64,000 nucleotides of DNA from Mycolicibacterium goodii (GTDB lineage Bacteria; Actinomycetota; Actinomycetes; Mycobacteriales; Mycobacteriaceae), in the NCBI RefSeq assembly GCF_022370755.2, contig NZ_CP092364.2, positions 6,634,001-6,698,000 on the forward strand, written 5' to 3'. The position numbers were made by a program, and so were the translations under genes. Of the stretch, positions 1 through 7,579 are shown piece by piece (the stretch's first letter is position 1; every line of letters starts with the position of its first letter). The notes under the pieces were generated by a model. That model made no database searches. It had not been told where the DNA came from and saw nothing but the letters and a program-made list of their open reading frames with translations.

Positions 1-683
1 TGCCGTGCTGCCTCGGTGAACGCGGCCCAGCGCGACCCCGCGCTGTGGTCCGGCCGGGTGAGGCGGTGCGTGATCCACGCCGGATTGCCGAACCGGGCCC
101 ACGCCGCACCCATGATGATCGCGGTGAGCAGTGACGCCGCACAGCGCGCCGCGACCATCTGGGGGTGCTCGGGAAATGCGACCGCGGTCGCGACCAACAC
201 CACGGGGTTGATCGCGGGGGCCGCAAGCATGAACGTCAATGCGGCGGCACCCACATGCCCCTTGTCAGTGCCCTTGTCAGTGCCCTTGTCAGTGCCCTTG
301 TCGGTGCCCGCGCCGGCGCCGTCCCCGAAGAGCCTGCGTGCCACCGGCACCGACCCGCACTCGCACCCGGGCAACGCCGCCCCGCCGACACCGGCCACCA
401 CAATCGCGGCGCTCGTGCGCCGTGGCAACCAGCGCGCGAGCCGGTCGGGCGTGACCAACACCGCGATGAGCCCGCTGATCACCACGCCGAGCGCCAGAAA
501 CGGCAGGGCCTGGACGAACACCCCGCAGAACACCGTGGCCGCGGTGGCGACGTCCGGCGTGTCCGCCACGAACGCGCGGAGCGTGGTTCCGGCGAGCGCC
601 AGGCCGACGATGCCGAACACGAGCACCTGCATGGAGTTCGGCCGCCAACGAGCCACCGCCAGGTTCATGGCCACGGCGGCCAT
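1..683 (-). CDS. UPF0718/ArsP-type permease, C-terminus off the left edge
   Basis: Predicted polytopic inner-membrane permease of the UPF0718/YraQ (PF03773-like) family; substrate unknown. The frame is open for 227 codons from ATG at 683 to the window edge, so the C-terminus is missing. Visible hallmarks are hydrophobic helices, the motif LPGCECGSVPVARRLFG and the segment AAPAINPVVLVATAVAF, both characteristic of the family. A (GTDK)x4 loop separates these two motifs. A TTG at 713 could be an alternative start. The gene is divergent from the PacL/CtpC pair across a short promoter with a Zur-like palindrome. Homologues of this family sit in Zur regulons of other Gram-positive bacteria, so a zinc-limitation role is inferred, not shown. 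Confidence 0.8.
   Translation of the reverse strand, partial: MAAVAMNLAVARWRPNSMQVLVFGIVGLALAGTTLRAFVADTPDVATAATVFCGVFVQALPFLALGVVISGLIAVLVTPDRLARWLPRRTSAAIVVAGVGGAALPGCECGSVPVARRLFGDGAGAGTDKGTDKGTDKGTDKGHVGAAALTFMLAAPAINPVVLVATAVAFPEHPQMVAARCAASLLTAIIMGAAWARFGNPAWITHRLTRPDHSAGSRWAAFTEAAR
261..308. repeat. 12-bp tandem repeat, four copies, inside the permease gene
   Basis: Unit CTTGTCAGTGCC occurs three times exactly and once as CTTGTCGGTGCC. The length is a multiple of three and on the minus strand it encodes Gly-Thr-Asp-Lys four times. It falls in a hydrophilic loop between two conserved membrane motifs, so copy number could change without a frameshift. Confidence 0.9.
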
Positions 684-721
684 GATGCCAGGCCGATGTT
701 GTGAACTCCGCAATAGTCAAC

Positions 722-734
722 AATGACTATCATT
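722..734. promoter_or_regulatory. Zur-like palindrome between permease and pacL
   Basis: AATGA-CTA-TCATT is a perfect 5-3-5 inverted repeat in the 78-bp divergent gap. It resembles the other Zur-like sites of the window (for example the TTATCATT half at 6729-6736) but lacks the GAAAA arm. Placement suits control of the minus-strand permease. An extended -10 (TAGGCT, 750-755) six bases before the pacL ATG suggests a leaderless pacL transcript. Assignment to Zur is inference. Confidence 0.4.
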
Positions 735-761
735 TCCACTAACTCGCGATAGGCTTGGCCG

Positions 762-1046
762 ATGGTGTGGCATGGACTTCTGGTCAAGGCAGCAACGACA
801 GTGGTCACCGGGGCTGTCGGCGTCGCGGCCTACGAGGGGCTGCGTAAGGCGGTCGCCAAGGCGCCGGTGCGTGAAGCGGCCGTGGCGACGACCGCGTTGG
901 CTCTGCGGGGAGCGCGAAAAGCCGAGGTGGAAGCCGAGTCGGCGCGACTGAAGGTCGCCGATGTGATGGCAGAGGCGCGCGAACGCATAGGTGAGGAAGT
1001 GCCGCCGCCCGCCGCGGGCGACGCCGGCCACGACCACGACCACTGA
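762..1046 (+). CDS. pacL: PacL-type metallochaperone (DUF1490)
   Basis: Ninety-four-residue DUF1490 protein. Family members (PacL1/Rv3269 and paralogues in M. tuberculosis) sit in the membrane, bind metal through a short C-terminal motif and scaffold or stabilise a cognate P1B ATPase. Here residues ~5-25 form a hydrophobic Ala/Gly/Val-rich helix, the middle is an Ala/Glu-rich amphipathic region and the C-terminus ends GHDHDH, the expected metal-binding tail. It lies 16 bp upstream of the ATPase gene, the same order as Rv3269-ctpC. ATG 762 is six bases after a TAGGCT -10, which suggests a leaderless mRNA. Confidence 0.88.
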   Translation: MVWHGLLVKAATTVVTGAVGVAAYEGLRKAVAKAPVREAAVATTALALRGARKAEVEAESARLKVADVMAEARERIGEEVPPPAAGDAGHDHDH

Positions 1047-1062
1047 GTGACCACTGAGTACC

Positions 1063-3201
1063 GTGGCTGATCTGACGGTCGTATCCGACGCGGCCGGCCG
1101 CATGCGCGTACACGCGCCGTGGTTCCGCGGGGACGCCGTGCGCGCGGTCGCCATCGAACAGGCCGTCGACCAGGTGCCGGGCGTTCGCGCCGTACACGCC
1201 TATCCGCGAACAGGATCCGTGGTGGTGTGGTACTCGCCCAGGCGCTGCGACCGTGACGCGGTGCGGTCGGCCATGACAGCGGCAGCGGGGGTGGCCCGGC
1301 ACCTGGTGCCCGGTCGTAGCCCCCGATCCGCCGACGTGCACAACGCCGACATCGTTCGTATGGCGATCGGCGCTGTGGCGTTGATTCTCTTGGGGATTCG
1401 TCGCTACGGATTTGCCCGGCCGCCGCTCTTGGGGTCGACCAGCCGCACCTTGGCAACGGGAGCGACGATAATCACCGGCTACCCGTTCCTGCGGGGTGCG
1501 TTACGAACTCTCACCGGCAACCGTTCCGCTGGAACGGATGTGCTGGTGTCGGCGGCCACGGTCGCGAGTCTGGTGCTGCGCGAAAACGTGGTGGCCCTTA
1601 CGGTTCTGTGGCTGCTCAACATTGGCGAGTACCTCCAGGACCTGACGTTGCGGCGCACTCGCCGGGCGATCGCCAATCTGCTCCAGGGCACGCAGGACAC
1701 CGTCTGGCTGCGGCTCGCGGACCGAACCGAGATCGAGGTCGCCGTGGACGGGGTGCGCGTCGGTGACCAGGTCGTGATACACGAGCAGGTTGCGATCGTG
1801 GTCGACGGCGTGGTGTGCGACGGTGAGGCGATCGTCGATCAGTCGGCGATCACCGGGGAGAATCTTCCCGTCGCGGTCGGGCCGGGTAGCAAGGTGTACG
1901 CCGGTTCGGTGGTCGTCCGCGGACGATTGGTCGTCACCGCGGAAGCGGTGGGGAGCCACACCACCATAGGTCGCATCATCACCCGGGTCGAGGAAGCGCA
2001 GCAGCATCGCGCGCCCATCCAGACGGTCGGCGAGAACTTCTCACGGCGTTTTGTCCCCGCCTCGTTCCTGCTCTCGGCCGCGACCCTCGTGGTGACGCGC
2101 GACGTGCGGCGCGCGATGACCATGCTTCTGGTGGCATGCCCGTGTGCGGTGGGACTCGCCACTCCGACGGTGATCAGCGCCGCGATCGGCAACGGCGCCC
2201 GGCGCGGCATCCTGATCAAGGGCGGTTCGCACCTGGAGCAGGCGGGCCGGGTCGACGCGATGGTGTTCGACAAGACCGGGACCCTCACCCTGGGACGGCC
2301 GATCGTCACCAATGTGGTTGCGTTCCACAGGGACTGGGAACCCGAGCAGGTGCTGGCATACGCCGCCAGCTCGGAGATCCATGCTCGTCATCCGCTGGCC
2401 GAGGCCGTGATCCGTTCCACACGGGAGCGCCACATCGTGATACCCCCGCACGAAGAGTGCGAGGTGCTCGTGGGGTTGGGCATGCGGACCAGGGCGGACG
2501 GGCGAACGTTGCTTCTCGGCAGTCCGTCGCTCTTGCGTCAGGAGAAGGTGCGTGTCACCAGTCGGGCCGCGGCATGGGTCGACAAGCTCCGCAAGCGCGC
2601 GGAAACGCCGCTGCTGCTGGCGGTTGACGGAAAGCTCGTCGGCCTGATCAGCCTCCGCGACGAGGTGAGGCCCGAGGCCGCCGAAGTCCTGCGCGCACTG
2701 CGCACGGCCGGCGTGCGCCGCATGGTGATGCTCACCGGGGATCATCCGGACGCCGCGGCCGCCGTGGCCGATGAACTGGGTATCACCGAGTGGCGTGCGG
2801 AGGTGCTGCCGGAGGACAAGCTCGCGGTGGTGCGCCGGCTGCACGCCGAAGGGCACACCGTGGCGGTGATCGGTGATGGCGTCAACGATGCGCCCGCGCT
2901 CGCCGCCGCCGACATCGGTATCGCTATGGGATTGGGCGGCACCGACGTTGCCGTCGAGACCGCCGACGTCGCGCTCGCGAGTGACGATCTGCGACGGCTG
3001 CTCGACGTACGGGATCTCGGCGCCCGCGCGGTTGACGTCATACAGCAGAACTATGCGATGTCCATCGCGGTCAACGCCATCGGTCTCGCCGTCGGCGCCG
3101 GGGGCGCGTTGTCGCCGGTTCTTGCCGCCGTATTGCACAATGCGTCGTCGGTTGCGGTGGTGGCCAACAGCGCCCGGCTGATCCGGTACGAAATCGACTA
3201 G
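1063..3201 (+). CDS. ctpC: CtpC-like P1B-type metal-exporting ATPase
   Basis: Heavy-metal P-type ATPase of 712 residues, close to the length of M. tuberculosis CtpC (Zn2+/Mn2+ export). Residues ~1-80 form an HMA-like domain without the usual CxxC metal motif. Membrane helices follow, then the actuator region (ITGEN), the ion-site CPC at 359-361, the phosphorylated Asp403 in DKTGTLT, HPLAEAVI of the nucleotide domain and GDGVNDAPALAAADIGIAMG at the hinge. It shares a transcript with the PacL chaperone upstream. GTG 1063 gives the full HMA domain. Zinc as substrate is inferred from the PacL partner and the surrounding zinc genes; manganese is possible. Confidence 0.88.
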   Translation: MADLTVVSDAAGRMRVHAPWFRGDAVRAVAIEQAVDQVPGVRAVHAYPRTGSVVVWYSPRRCDRDAVRSAMTAAAGVARHLVPGRSPRSADVHNADIVRMAIGAVALILLGIRRYGFARPPLLGSTSRTLATGATIITGYPFLRGALRTLTGNRSAGTDVLVSAATVASLVLRENVVALTVLWLLNIGEYLQDLTLRRTRRAIANLLQGTQDTVWLRLADRTEIEVAVDGVRVGDQVVIHEQVAIVVDGVVCDGEAIVDQSAITGENLPVAVGPGSKVYAGSVVVRGRLVVTAEAVGSHTTIGRIITRVEEAQQHRAPIQTVGENFSRRFVPASFLLSAATLVVTRDVRRAMTMLLVACPCAVGLATPTVISAAIGNGARRGILIKGGSHLEQAGRVDAMVFDKTGTLTLGRPIVTNVVAFHRDWEPEQVLAYAASSEIHARHPLAEAVIRSTRERHIVIPPHEECEVLVGLGMRTRADGRTLLLGSPSLLRQEKVRVTSRAAAWVDKLRKRAETPLLLAVDGKLVGLISLRDEVRPEAAEVLRALRTAGVRRMVMLTGDHPDAAAAVADELGITEWRAEVLPEDKLAVVRRLHAEGHTVAVIGDGVNDAPALAAADIGIAMGLGGTDVAVETADVALASDDLRRLLDVRDLGARAVDVIQQNYAMSIAVNAIGLAVGAGGALSPVLAAVLHNASSVAVVANSARLIRYEID

Positions 3202-3305
3202 GGCGTTCGGCGAACGCTGCCGGTGTGCAACACGTCGTCGTACCGCCCACCGGCGCGTTCACCATGTCGGCCGCCGGCATTCCCGTGGCGGCCGATTCGC
3301 TTGAC

Positions 3306-3929
3306 CTAGTTCATGTTCCAGGGCTCGCCGTAGGTGGTGACGCTGTCGCCCGTCGAGGCGATCAACCGGGCGAACGGACGCAGGAGCACGCCGCCGGCCG
3401 CGCCGGTCACGGTGCCATGCGCATTGGATACGGCGACCGCTCCTTTCGCGCCCTTCACGTCCACCGAGAAGGTGGTGACCTCCTGGATACCGGGACCGTT
3501 GCCGAGGTCGGCACTGATGGACACGCCGGGGAAGAGGTTGGGGGTGATGATGGTGTCCAGGCCGAACGGCGGCTGGGTGATGTCGCCTCCGTCGATGAGG
3601 ATGTTCGGGGTCGTGTACGAGAAGTTGATGCCGATGCCCAATGACCACGGGAAGCCGACCTGATACCCGAGTTCGAGCGTGCCCTCGAATTCGTCGGCAC
3701 CTGGGCCGGCCACATGGTAGGTGGCGCGGCCGGAGTGAAACCACTCACGGGTCAGTCGGTTCCGGTCGAGAGGGAACACGCCGTTGAGGAATGTCTCGGC
3801 TTGCTGCACGGTCAGCGTGCGACCTTGGCCGTCGACCACGCTGAGCTGATTGTCCACCGCGTTGGCAGGGCGGGGGCTCACAAGCGTCACGGACACGAGT
3901 AGAGCGAACATCATGACGAGGTAGCGCAC
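3306..3929 (-). CDS. mspD: MspA-family outer-membrane porin, MspD
   Basis: Octameric mycomembrane porin for hydrophilic solutes. The 207-residue precursor has a signal peptide ending PANA, then a mature part nearly identical to MspA (for example PLDRNRLTREWFHSGRA, SYTTPNILID, and C-terminal TGDSVTTYGEPWNMN). Compared with the MspA sequence as I remember it, the constriction reads ID-G-GD rather than ID-D-GD, that is Gly at mature position 91, as expected for MspD. It is convergent with ctpC and starts at GTG 3929. A strong Zur-like palindrome lies about 110 bp upstream, so expression under zinc limitation is likely, with the porin supplying zinc to the ABC importers encoded nearby. Confidence 0.93.
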   Translation of the reverse strand: MRYLVMMFALLVSVTLVSPRPANAVDNQLSVVDGQGRTLTVQQAETFLNGVFPLDRNRLTREWFHSGRATYHVAGPGADEFEGTLELGYQVGFPWSLGIGINFSYTTPNILIDGGDITQPPFGLDTIITPNLFPGVSISADLGNGPGIQEVTTFSVDVKGAKGAVAVSNAHGTVTGAAGGVLLRPFARLIASTGDSVTTYGEPWNMN

Positions 3930-4039
3930 GATCGGGTTGATGTCCTTTCGGGAGGATGGGCGGAACGCACACTTCGGTGGTTCCTCTTGGGGGACAGCGG
4001 GATCGGTGGGGTCACAGGACCTCGGTCGGCCGATTTATT

Positions 4040-4052
4040 GAAAATCGTTTTC
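4040..4052. promoter_or_regulatory. Zur-like operator upstream of mspD
   Basis: GAAAA-TCG-TTTTC is a perfect 5-3-5 palindrome, extended by TT...AA flanks. It is about 110 bp upstream of the mspD start and 67 bp before the divergent small ORF, so it could serve either side. The match to mycobacterial Zur sites is from memory of the motif. Confidence 0.75.
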
Positions 4053-4093
4053 GACAAGGGCTCCGCAGCACTGTAGCGTGAGACCCGCCTGTT

Positions 4094-4106
4094 GAAAACC
4101 GTTACC
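4094..4106. promoter_or_regulatory. Second Zur-like site, upstream of the Cys-rich gene pair
   Basis: GAAAACCGTTACC is an imperfect version of the mspD box, 13 bp before the ATG at 4120. The two sites are 54 bp apart, which gives each divergent transcription unit its own site. Confidence 0.55.
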
Positions 4107-4119
4107 GATTAGGGGTGCG

Positions 4120-4197
4120 ATGCGTACGCCGGTGGTGCTCGTCTCGACCGGCTGCGACGACAGCGCGTTCCGTCGCGCCGATCAGGAGGGTTTGTGA
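4120..4197 (+). CDS. 25-codon leader-type small ORF before the Cys-rich gene
   Basis: ATG 4120 to TGA 4197 encodes a 25-residue peptide that begins MRTPVVLVSTGCDD. Its stop overlaps the GTG of the next gene (GTGA), so the two could be translationally coupled. It lies directly behind a Zur-like site. I do not recognise the peptide. It could be a leader peptide, the remnant of a longer protein or a chance frame; only the tight spacing and overlap support it. Confidence 0.4.
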   Translation: MRTPVVLVSTGCDDSAFRRADQEGL

Positions 4198-4580
4198 AAC
4201 CGGATGGGTGTCCGACCGCCCGGCCTTTCACCGTGGCGGTCTGCACGGGCTGCACCACCTCTGCGGTCTCCTCGTTGGTCCCGACCTTGGCGGGGGTGAT
4301 CGGCGATTGCCCTCATGGCGTCTTGGTGGTCACCCGCTGCCTGCTCGGCGGGCTGACGTGTGCGACGCGCCGCCGCGAACACGGGGTGATCCTGATGCTG
4401 CAACCGTGCACCGCGGACCGAAGGCCAATTGGTCCGGCGAAGTGGATCGGCCCCGTCGCGACCGAAAGTGACCTTCGGGCCGCGTGCGATTGGATCACCG
4501 ACGGGTCATGGCACAGCCAGACGCTGTCGCCGCGGCTGCGCGCCGATGTCAACCTGACCAGGGCGGCTCGACGTAACTGA
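4194..4580 (+). CDS. Small Cys-rich protein, possibly ferredoxin-like metal binder
   Basis: A 128-residue protein with seven Cys in its first ~72 residues, including CTGC near residue 17, DCPHG near 38 and two further Cys at about 49 and 56. The pattern resembles thioredoxin-fold [2Fe-2S] ferredoxins of the VCTGxxC type, but the cluster ligands are not certain. GTG 4194 is preceded by AGGAGG at good spacing. Its promoter carries a Zur-like site and it is divergent from mspD, so a zinc-starvation role is plausible. Function unknown; zinc or Fe-S binding are both possible. Confidence 0.6.
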   Translation: MKPDGCPTARPFTVAVCTGCTTSAVSSLVPTLAGVIGDCPHGVLVVTRCLLGGLTCATRRREHGVILMLQPCTADRRPIGPAKWIGPVATESDLRAACDWITDGSWHSQTLSPRLRADVNLTRAARRN

Positions 4581-4594
4581 ACTCCTCCGGTACG

Positions 4595-5380
4595 TCACCG
4601 GCCGGTTTCGGACCGCGCCCCGGTGAACGAGGCCAGCTCGACCGGCTCGGCCTCAAGGCGCTCGCGCACGGCCTTGGCGATCCGCACCGCGCCGGGTGAA
4701 TCGCCGTGTACGCACACAGATTCCACGGTGACGTCGATGACCGTCCCGTCGACCGCCGTGACGCGTCCGTCGGTCACCATGGCCGCCACACGCTCGGCGA
4801 TCTCGTGTGGATCGTGCAGCACCGCACCCGGTTCGCGTCGGGACACCAGTGTTCCGTCGGGCCGGTACGCCCGGTCGGCGAACGCTTCGGACACCGTGCG
4901 CAACCCGAGGCGTCGTGCTTCGGCGAAAAACGCCGATCCGGGCAGGCCCAGCACCGGCAGGGCCGGGTCGACGGCGTGCACCGCGGCGGCCACCGCGGCG
5001 GCCTGTTCTTCGTGGCCGACGATCGTGTTGTACAGCGCGCCATGGGGTTTGACGTATCCGACACCTGACCCGGCGACGTGTGCGATGGCCTGCAGCGCAC
5101 CGATCTGATAGATGATCTCGGCTTCCAGGTCCGTTGGATCCACGTCGATGAAGCGCCGGCCGAACCCTGCCAGATCCCGGTAACTCACCTGTGCGCCGAT
5201 CGCCACACCGCGCTGCGCCGCGGTGCGGCAGGTCCGCAGCAGCAACGCGGGATCACCGGCGTGGAATCCGCACGCCACGTTGGCACTCGTGACGAGACCG
5301 AGCATCGCCTCGTCGTCACCGAGCTGCCACACGCCGAAGCTCTCACCCAGGTCTGCGTTGAGATCGACTGTCGACGGCAC
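4595..5380 (-). CDS. pxpA: 5-oxoprolinase subunit A, LamB/YcsF family
   Basis: PxpA works with PxpB and PxpC in ATP-dependent hydrolysis of 5-oxoproline to glutamate in the cytoplasm. The 261-residue length is typical. Visible family motifs are [11 protein letters not shown] at residues 6-16, [11 protein letters not shown] near 34-44, KPHGALYN near 111 and VHGDSPGA near the C-terminus. PxpB/PxpC are not adjacent, so the partner must be encoded elsewhere. It lies 15 bp from the convergent Cys-rich gene and downstream of bluB on the same strand. Confidence 0.88.
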   Translation of the reverse strand: MPSTVDLNADLGESFGVWQLGDDEAMLGLVTSANVACGFHAGDPALLLRTCRTAAQRGVAIGAQVSYRDLAGFGRRFIDVDPTDLEAEIIYQIGALQAIAHVAGSGVGYVKPHGALYNTIVGHEEQAAAVAAAVHAVDPALPVLGLPGSAFFAEARRLGLRTVSEAFADRAYRPDGTLVSRREPGAVLHDPHEIAERVAAMVTDGRVTAVDGTVIDVTVESVCVHGDSPGAVRIAKAVRERLEAEPVELASFTGARSETGR

Positions 5381-5403
5381 AAATCCAGCTTAAGCGTCCG
5401 GCC

Positions 5404-6063
5404 TTACACGGACGCGTGCTCGGGCCAGCCGTTCTCCGATACGAACTCCGGCAGGGGACGGCCTGTCGTCCAGTGCTCGATCTCCAGGACCGGCCGGTCC
5501 GGAAATTCCGGCACCGGGCCGAGGCACAGGATGGCGACGGGTTCGGCGCCGTCAGGCATACCCAGCAGCTCGGCGAGCGGCTGCGGCTCGAAGATCGACA
5601 CCCACCCCATGCCGAGCCCTTCGGCGCGCGCCGCCAGCCACATGTTCTGGATCGCGCACGACACCGACGCGAGATCCATGTTGGGCAGCGTGCGGCGGCC
5701 GAACACGTGCCGTTCGCGGCCTTCGCCCAGCGCGACGACGAACAGTTCCGCGCACTCCCGGATACCCTCGACCTTCAGCGCCAGGAACTCCTGCGCGCGC
5801 GGTCCGAGTGCGTCGGCGGTGTTGACGCGTTCTTCGTCGACGAGCGCGTGGATCCGGCTGCGCAGGGTGTCGTCGGTGATGCGGATGAACCGCCACGGTT
5901 GCATGAGGCCCACGCTGGGCGCGGCGTGCGCGGCGTGCAACAACCGGCTCAGGACCTCATCGGAGACGGTGCTGCCCGGGACGAACTGGCGCATGTCACG
6001 GCGTTCGGTGATCGCTCGGTATACGGCTTGCCGTTCGCTGGGGCTGAACGCATGTCGAGGCAC
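5404..6063 (-). CDS. bluB: 5,6-dimethylbenzimidazole synthase BluB
   Basis: BluB fragments FMNH2 with oxygen to give 5,6-dimethylbenzimidazole, the lower ligand of cobalamin. The 219-residue nitroreductase-fold protein has the family signature ITERRDMRQF followed by LLHAAHAAPSVGLMQPWRFIRI (residues ~19-60) and EGLGMGWVSIF near 160. The start region overlaps the 3' end of the upstream ABC ATPase by 68 bp, which couples it to the zinc ATPase transcript. Whether zinc status controls this gene is unknown. Confidence 0.85.
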   Translation of the reverse strand: MPRHAFSPSERQAVYRAITERRDMRQFVPGSTVSDEVLSRLLHAAHAAPSVGLMQPWRFIRITDDTLRSRIHALVDEERVNTADALGPRAQEFLALKVEGIRECAELFVVALGEGRERHVFGRRTLPNMDLASVSCAIQNMWLAARAEGLGMGWVSIFEPQPLAELLGMPDGAEPVAILCLGPVPEFPDRPVLEIEHWTTGRPLPEFVSENGWPEHASV

Positions 6064-6709
6064 GACCCGAGCCTAGCGTCGCGGCGTGTCCGCTCAGGCC
6101 GGTAAGGCTCAGGTGGTGCTCGAATTGGTCGAGTGCATCGCCGTCGTGGGTGGCGGCGACGATGGTGGTCCCAGAGCTCGCGAGTCGGCGAAGCTGCCGG
6201 TAGACGGTCTGCGCGCTGTCGGCGTCGAGGCTCGCGGTCGGTTCGTCGAGCAGCAGGATCGGGGCCTGCTGGGCGAATGCCTGTGCCAACAGGGTGCGTT
6301 GCCGCTGACCGCCGGACAGCTCGGTCATGCGGCACGTGCGGAGATCGTCGAGGCCCAGTTCGGTGAGCCAGAAGTCGACGATGTCGCGGTCGGCGCGCGA
6401 TGGGCGGCGCAGCAGTCCCAACCGACGCCAACGACCCATCATGACCGCCTCGGCGACGGTGATCGGGAACGTCCGGGCGACCTCGTCGCGTTGGACGGCG
6501 AGGGCCACGTCGCGGGCACACAGCTCGACCGTCCCGGAGTGTGGTCGTGACACACCTGCGATCAGGCTGAGCAATGTCGACTTACCGCAACCGTTGGGTC
6601 CCGTCACCGCGGTGCAAGCCGCCCGGGGAAACTCGACCGTCAGATCGGTGAACACCGGATTCCTGTTGTAGCCGAAGGTGATTCGGTTCAGCCGGACGGC
6701 ACTCACCAC
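5996..6709 (-). CDS. aztA: Zinc ABC transporter ATPase, Azt-like
   Basis: ATP-binding subunit of a cluster A-I metal importer (237 residues). Walker A GPNGCGKST lies near residue 38, signature LSGGQRQR near 130, Walker B ILLLDEPTA near 150 and the switch His in ATHDGDAL near 188. Its permease, binding protein and AztD genes are divergent on the plus strand across a Zur-like site. GTG 6709 follows AAAAGGAG. The last ~22 residues overlap bluB and look non-conserved, suggesting extension of the gene past its ancestral stop. Confidence 0.88.
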   Translation of the reverse strand: MVSAVRLNRITFGYNRNPVFTDLTVEFPRAACTAVTGPNGCGKSTLLSLIAGVSRPHSGTVELCARDVALAVQRDEVARTFPITVAEAVMMGRWRRLGLLRRPSRADRDIVDFWLTELGLDDLRTCRMTELSGGQRQRTLLAQAFAQQAPILLLDEPTASLDADSAQTVYRQLRRLASSGTTIVAATHDGDALDQFEHHLSLTGLSGHAATLGSGRASTCVQPQRTASRIPSDHRTP

Positions 6710-6718
6710 GTACTCCTT

Positions 6719-6744
6719 TTGAAAACGATTATCATTAATGATAA
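6719..6744. promoter_or_regulatory. Overlapping Zur-like palindromes at the azt divergent promoter
   Basis: GAAAACGATTATC (6721-6733) is a Zur-type site and overlaps a perfect 8+8 palindrome TTATCATTAATGATAA (6729-6744). The pair fills the gap between the ATPase gene (minus) and the permease gene (plus) and could repress both. It also argues that the permease does not start at the TTG inside the site but at GTG 6755. Confidence 0.75.
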
Positions 6745-6754
6745 GAGTTTACCT

Positions 6755-7579
6755 GTGAACTGGTTGGTTGCTCCGTTCGGCTCGGAGCTCGTCTTGCGCG
6801 GTGCTGTCGCAGGGTCGCTGGTGGCGTTGATGTGCGCGATCGTCGGGACCTGGGTGGTGTTACGCGGCTCGGTGTTCCTCGGCGACGCGATGTCGCACGG
6901 CATGCTGCCGGGCGTGGCCGCGGCATCGGCGCTCGGCGGCAATCTGCTGGCCGGCGCGCTGACCGCCGCGCTCGCGATGGCCTACGGCGTGTCTGTGCTC
7001 AGCCGAACCGCGCGGTTCTCCTCGGATACGAGCATCGGCCTTCTCCTCGTCGGCATGCTCGCGGTCGGGGTCATCGTGGTATCGCATTCGAACAGTTACG
7101 CGGTCGATCTGACCGCCTTCCTCTTCGGCGACGTGCTCGGCGTGCGGCTCGGTGACATCGCTGTGCTCACCGGCGCGCTCGTGCTCGTCGCCGTCATCGC
7201 CTTCGTCGGACGCCGGGCGTTCATCGCGGCCACCTTCGATGTGCGGAAAGCCGCGACGCTGGGGCTCAGCCCCGCATCGGCCGGCATCGTGCTGACCGTG
7301 CTGATCGCCGTCGCGATCGTCGCGTCCTTCCATGTGGTCGGCACGCTGCTGGTACTCGGCCTGCTGGTCGCACCGCCCGCGGCCGCCACGCTGTGGGCGC
7401 ATTCGATCGGCCGCATCATGCTGCTGGCCGCAGTCGTCGGGGTGGTGTCGGTGTGGCTGGGCCTGCTGCTGTCCTGGCATGCCGCAACCGCAGGCGGCGC
7501 GAGCATCGCGGCCGTCGCGGTCGCACTGTTCTTCTGCTCGGCGGCAGCCTCCGCGGTGATCCGGCGGGCGGCGGCATGA
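6755..7579 (+). CDS. aztB: Zinc ABC transporter permease, Azt/ZnuB-like
   Basis: A 274-residue integral membrane subunit of the ABC-3 (ZnuB/TroC) family with about eight hydrophobic segments and the family motif GDAMSHGMLPGV near residue 50, plus LLVLGLLVAPPAAATLW near 205. GTG 6755 is chosen because the in-frame TTG at 6719 would put the Zur-like operator inside the coding sequence. The stop overlaps the next ATG by four bases. Works with the divergent ATPase and the downstream binding protein in zinc uptake. Confidence 0.88.
   Translation: MNWLVAPFGSELVLRGAVAGSLVALMCAIVGTWVVLRGSVFLGDAMSHGMLPGVAAASALGGNLLAGALTAALAMAYGVSVLSRTARFSSDTSIGLLLVGMLAVGVIVVSHSNSYAVDLTAFLFGDVLGVRLGDIAVLTGALVLVAVIAFVGRRAFIAATFDVRKAATLGLSPASAGIVLTVLIAVAIVASFHVVGTLLVLGLLVAPPAAATLWAHSIGRIMLLAAVVGVVSVWLGLLLSWHAATAGGASIAAVAVALFFCSAAASAVIRRAAA

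Noticed and set aside
16..726. Long plus-strand open frame over the left end
   Set aside because: It is antisense to the permease, rich in Ala/Arg/Thr with no motif, and disappears once the minus-strand UPF0718 frame is read.
3203..3217. GCGTTC-GGC-GAACGC hairpin after ctpC as a terminator
   Set aside because: A 6-bp stem with no T-run is too weak to separate from chance at this GC content.
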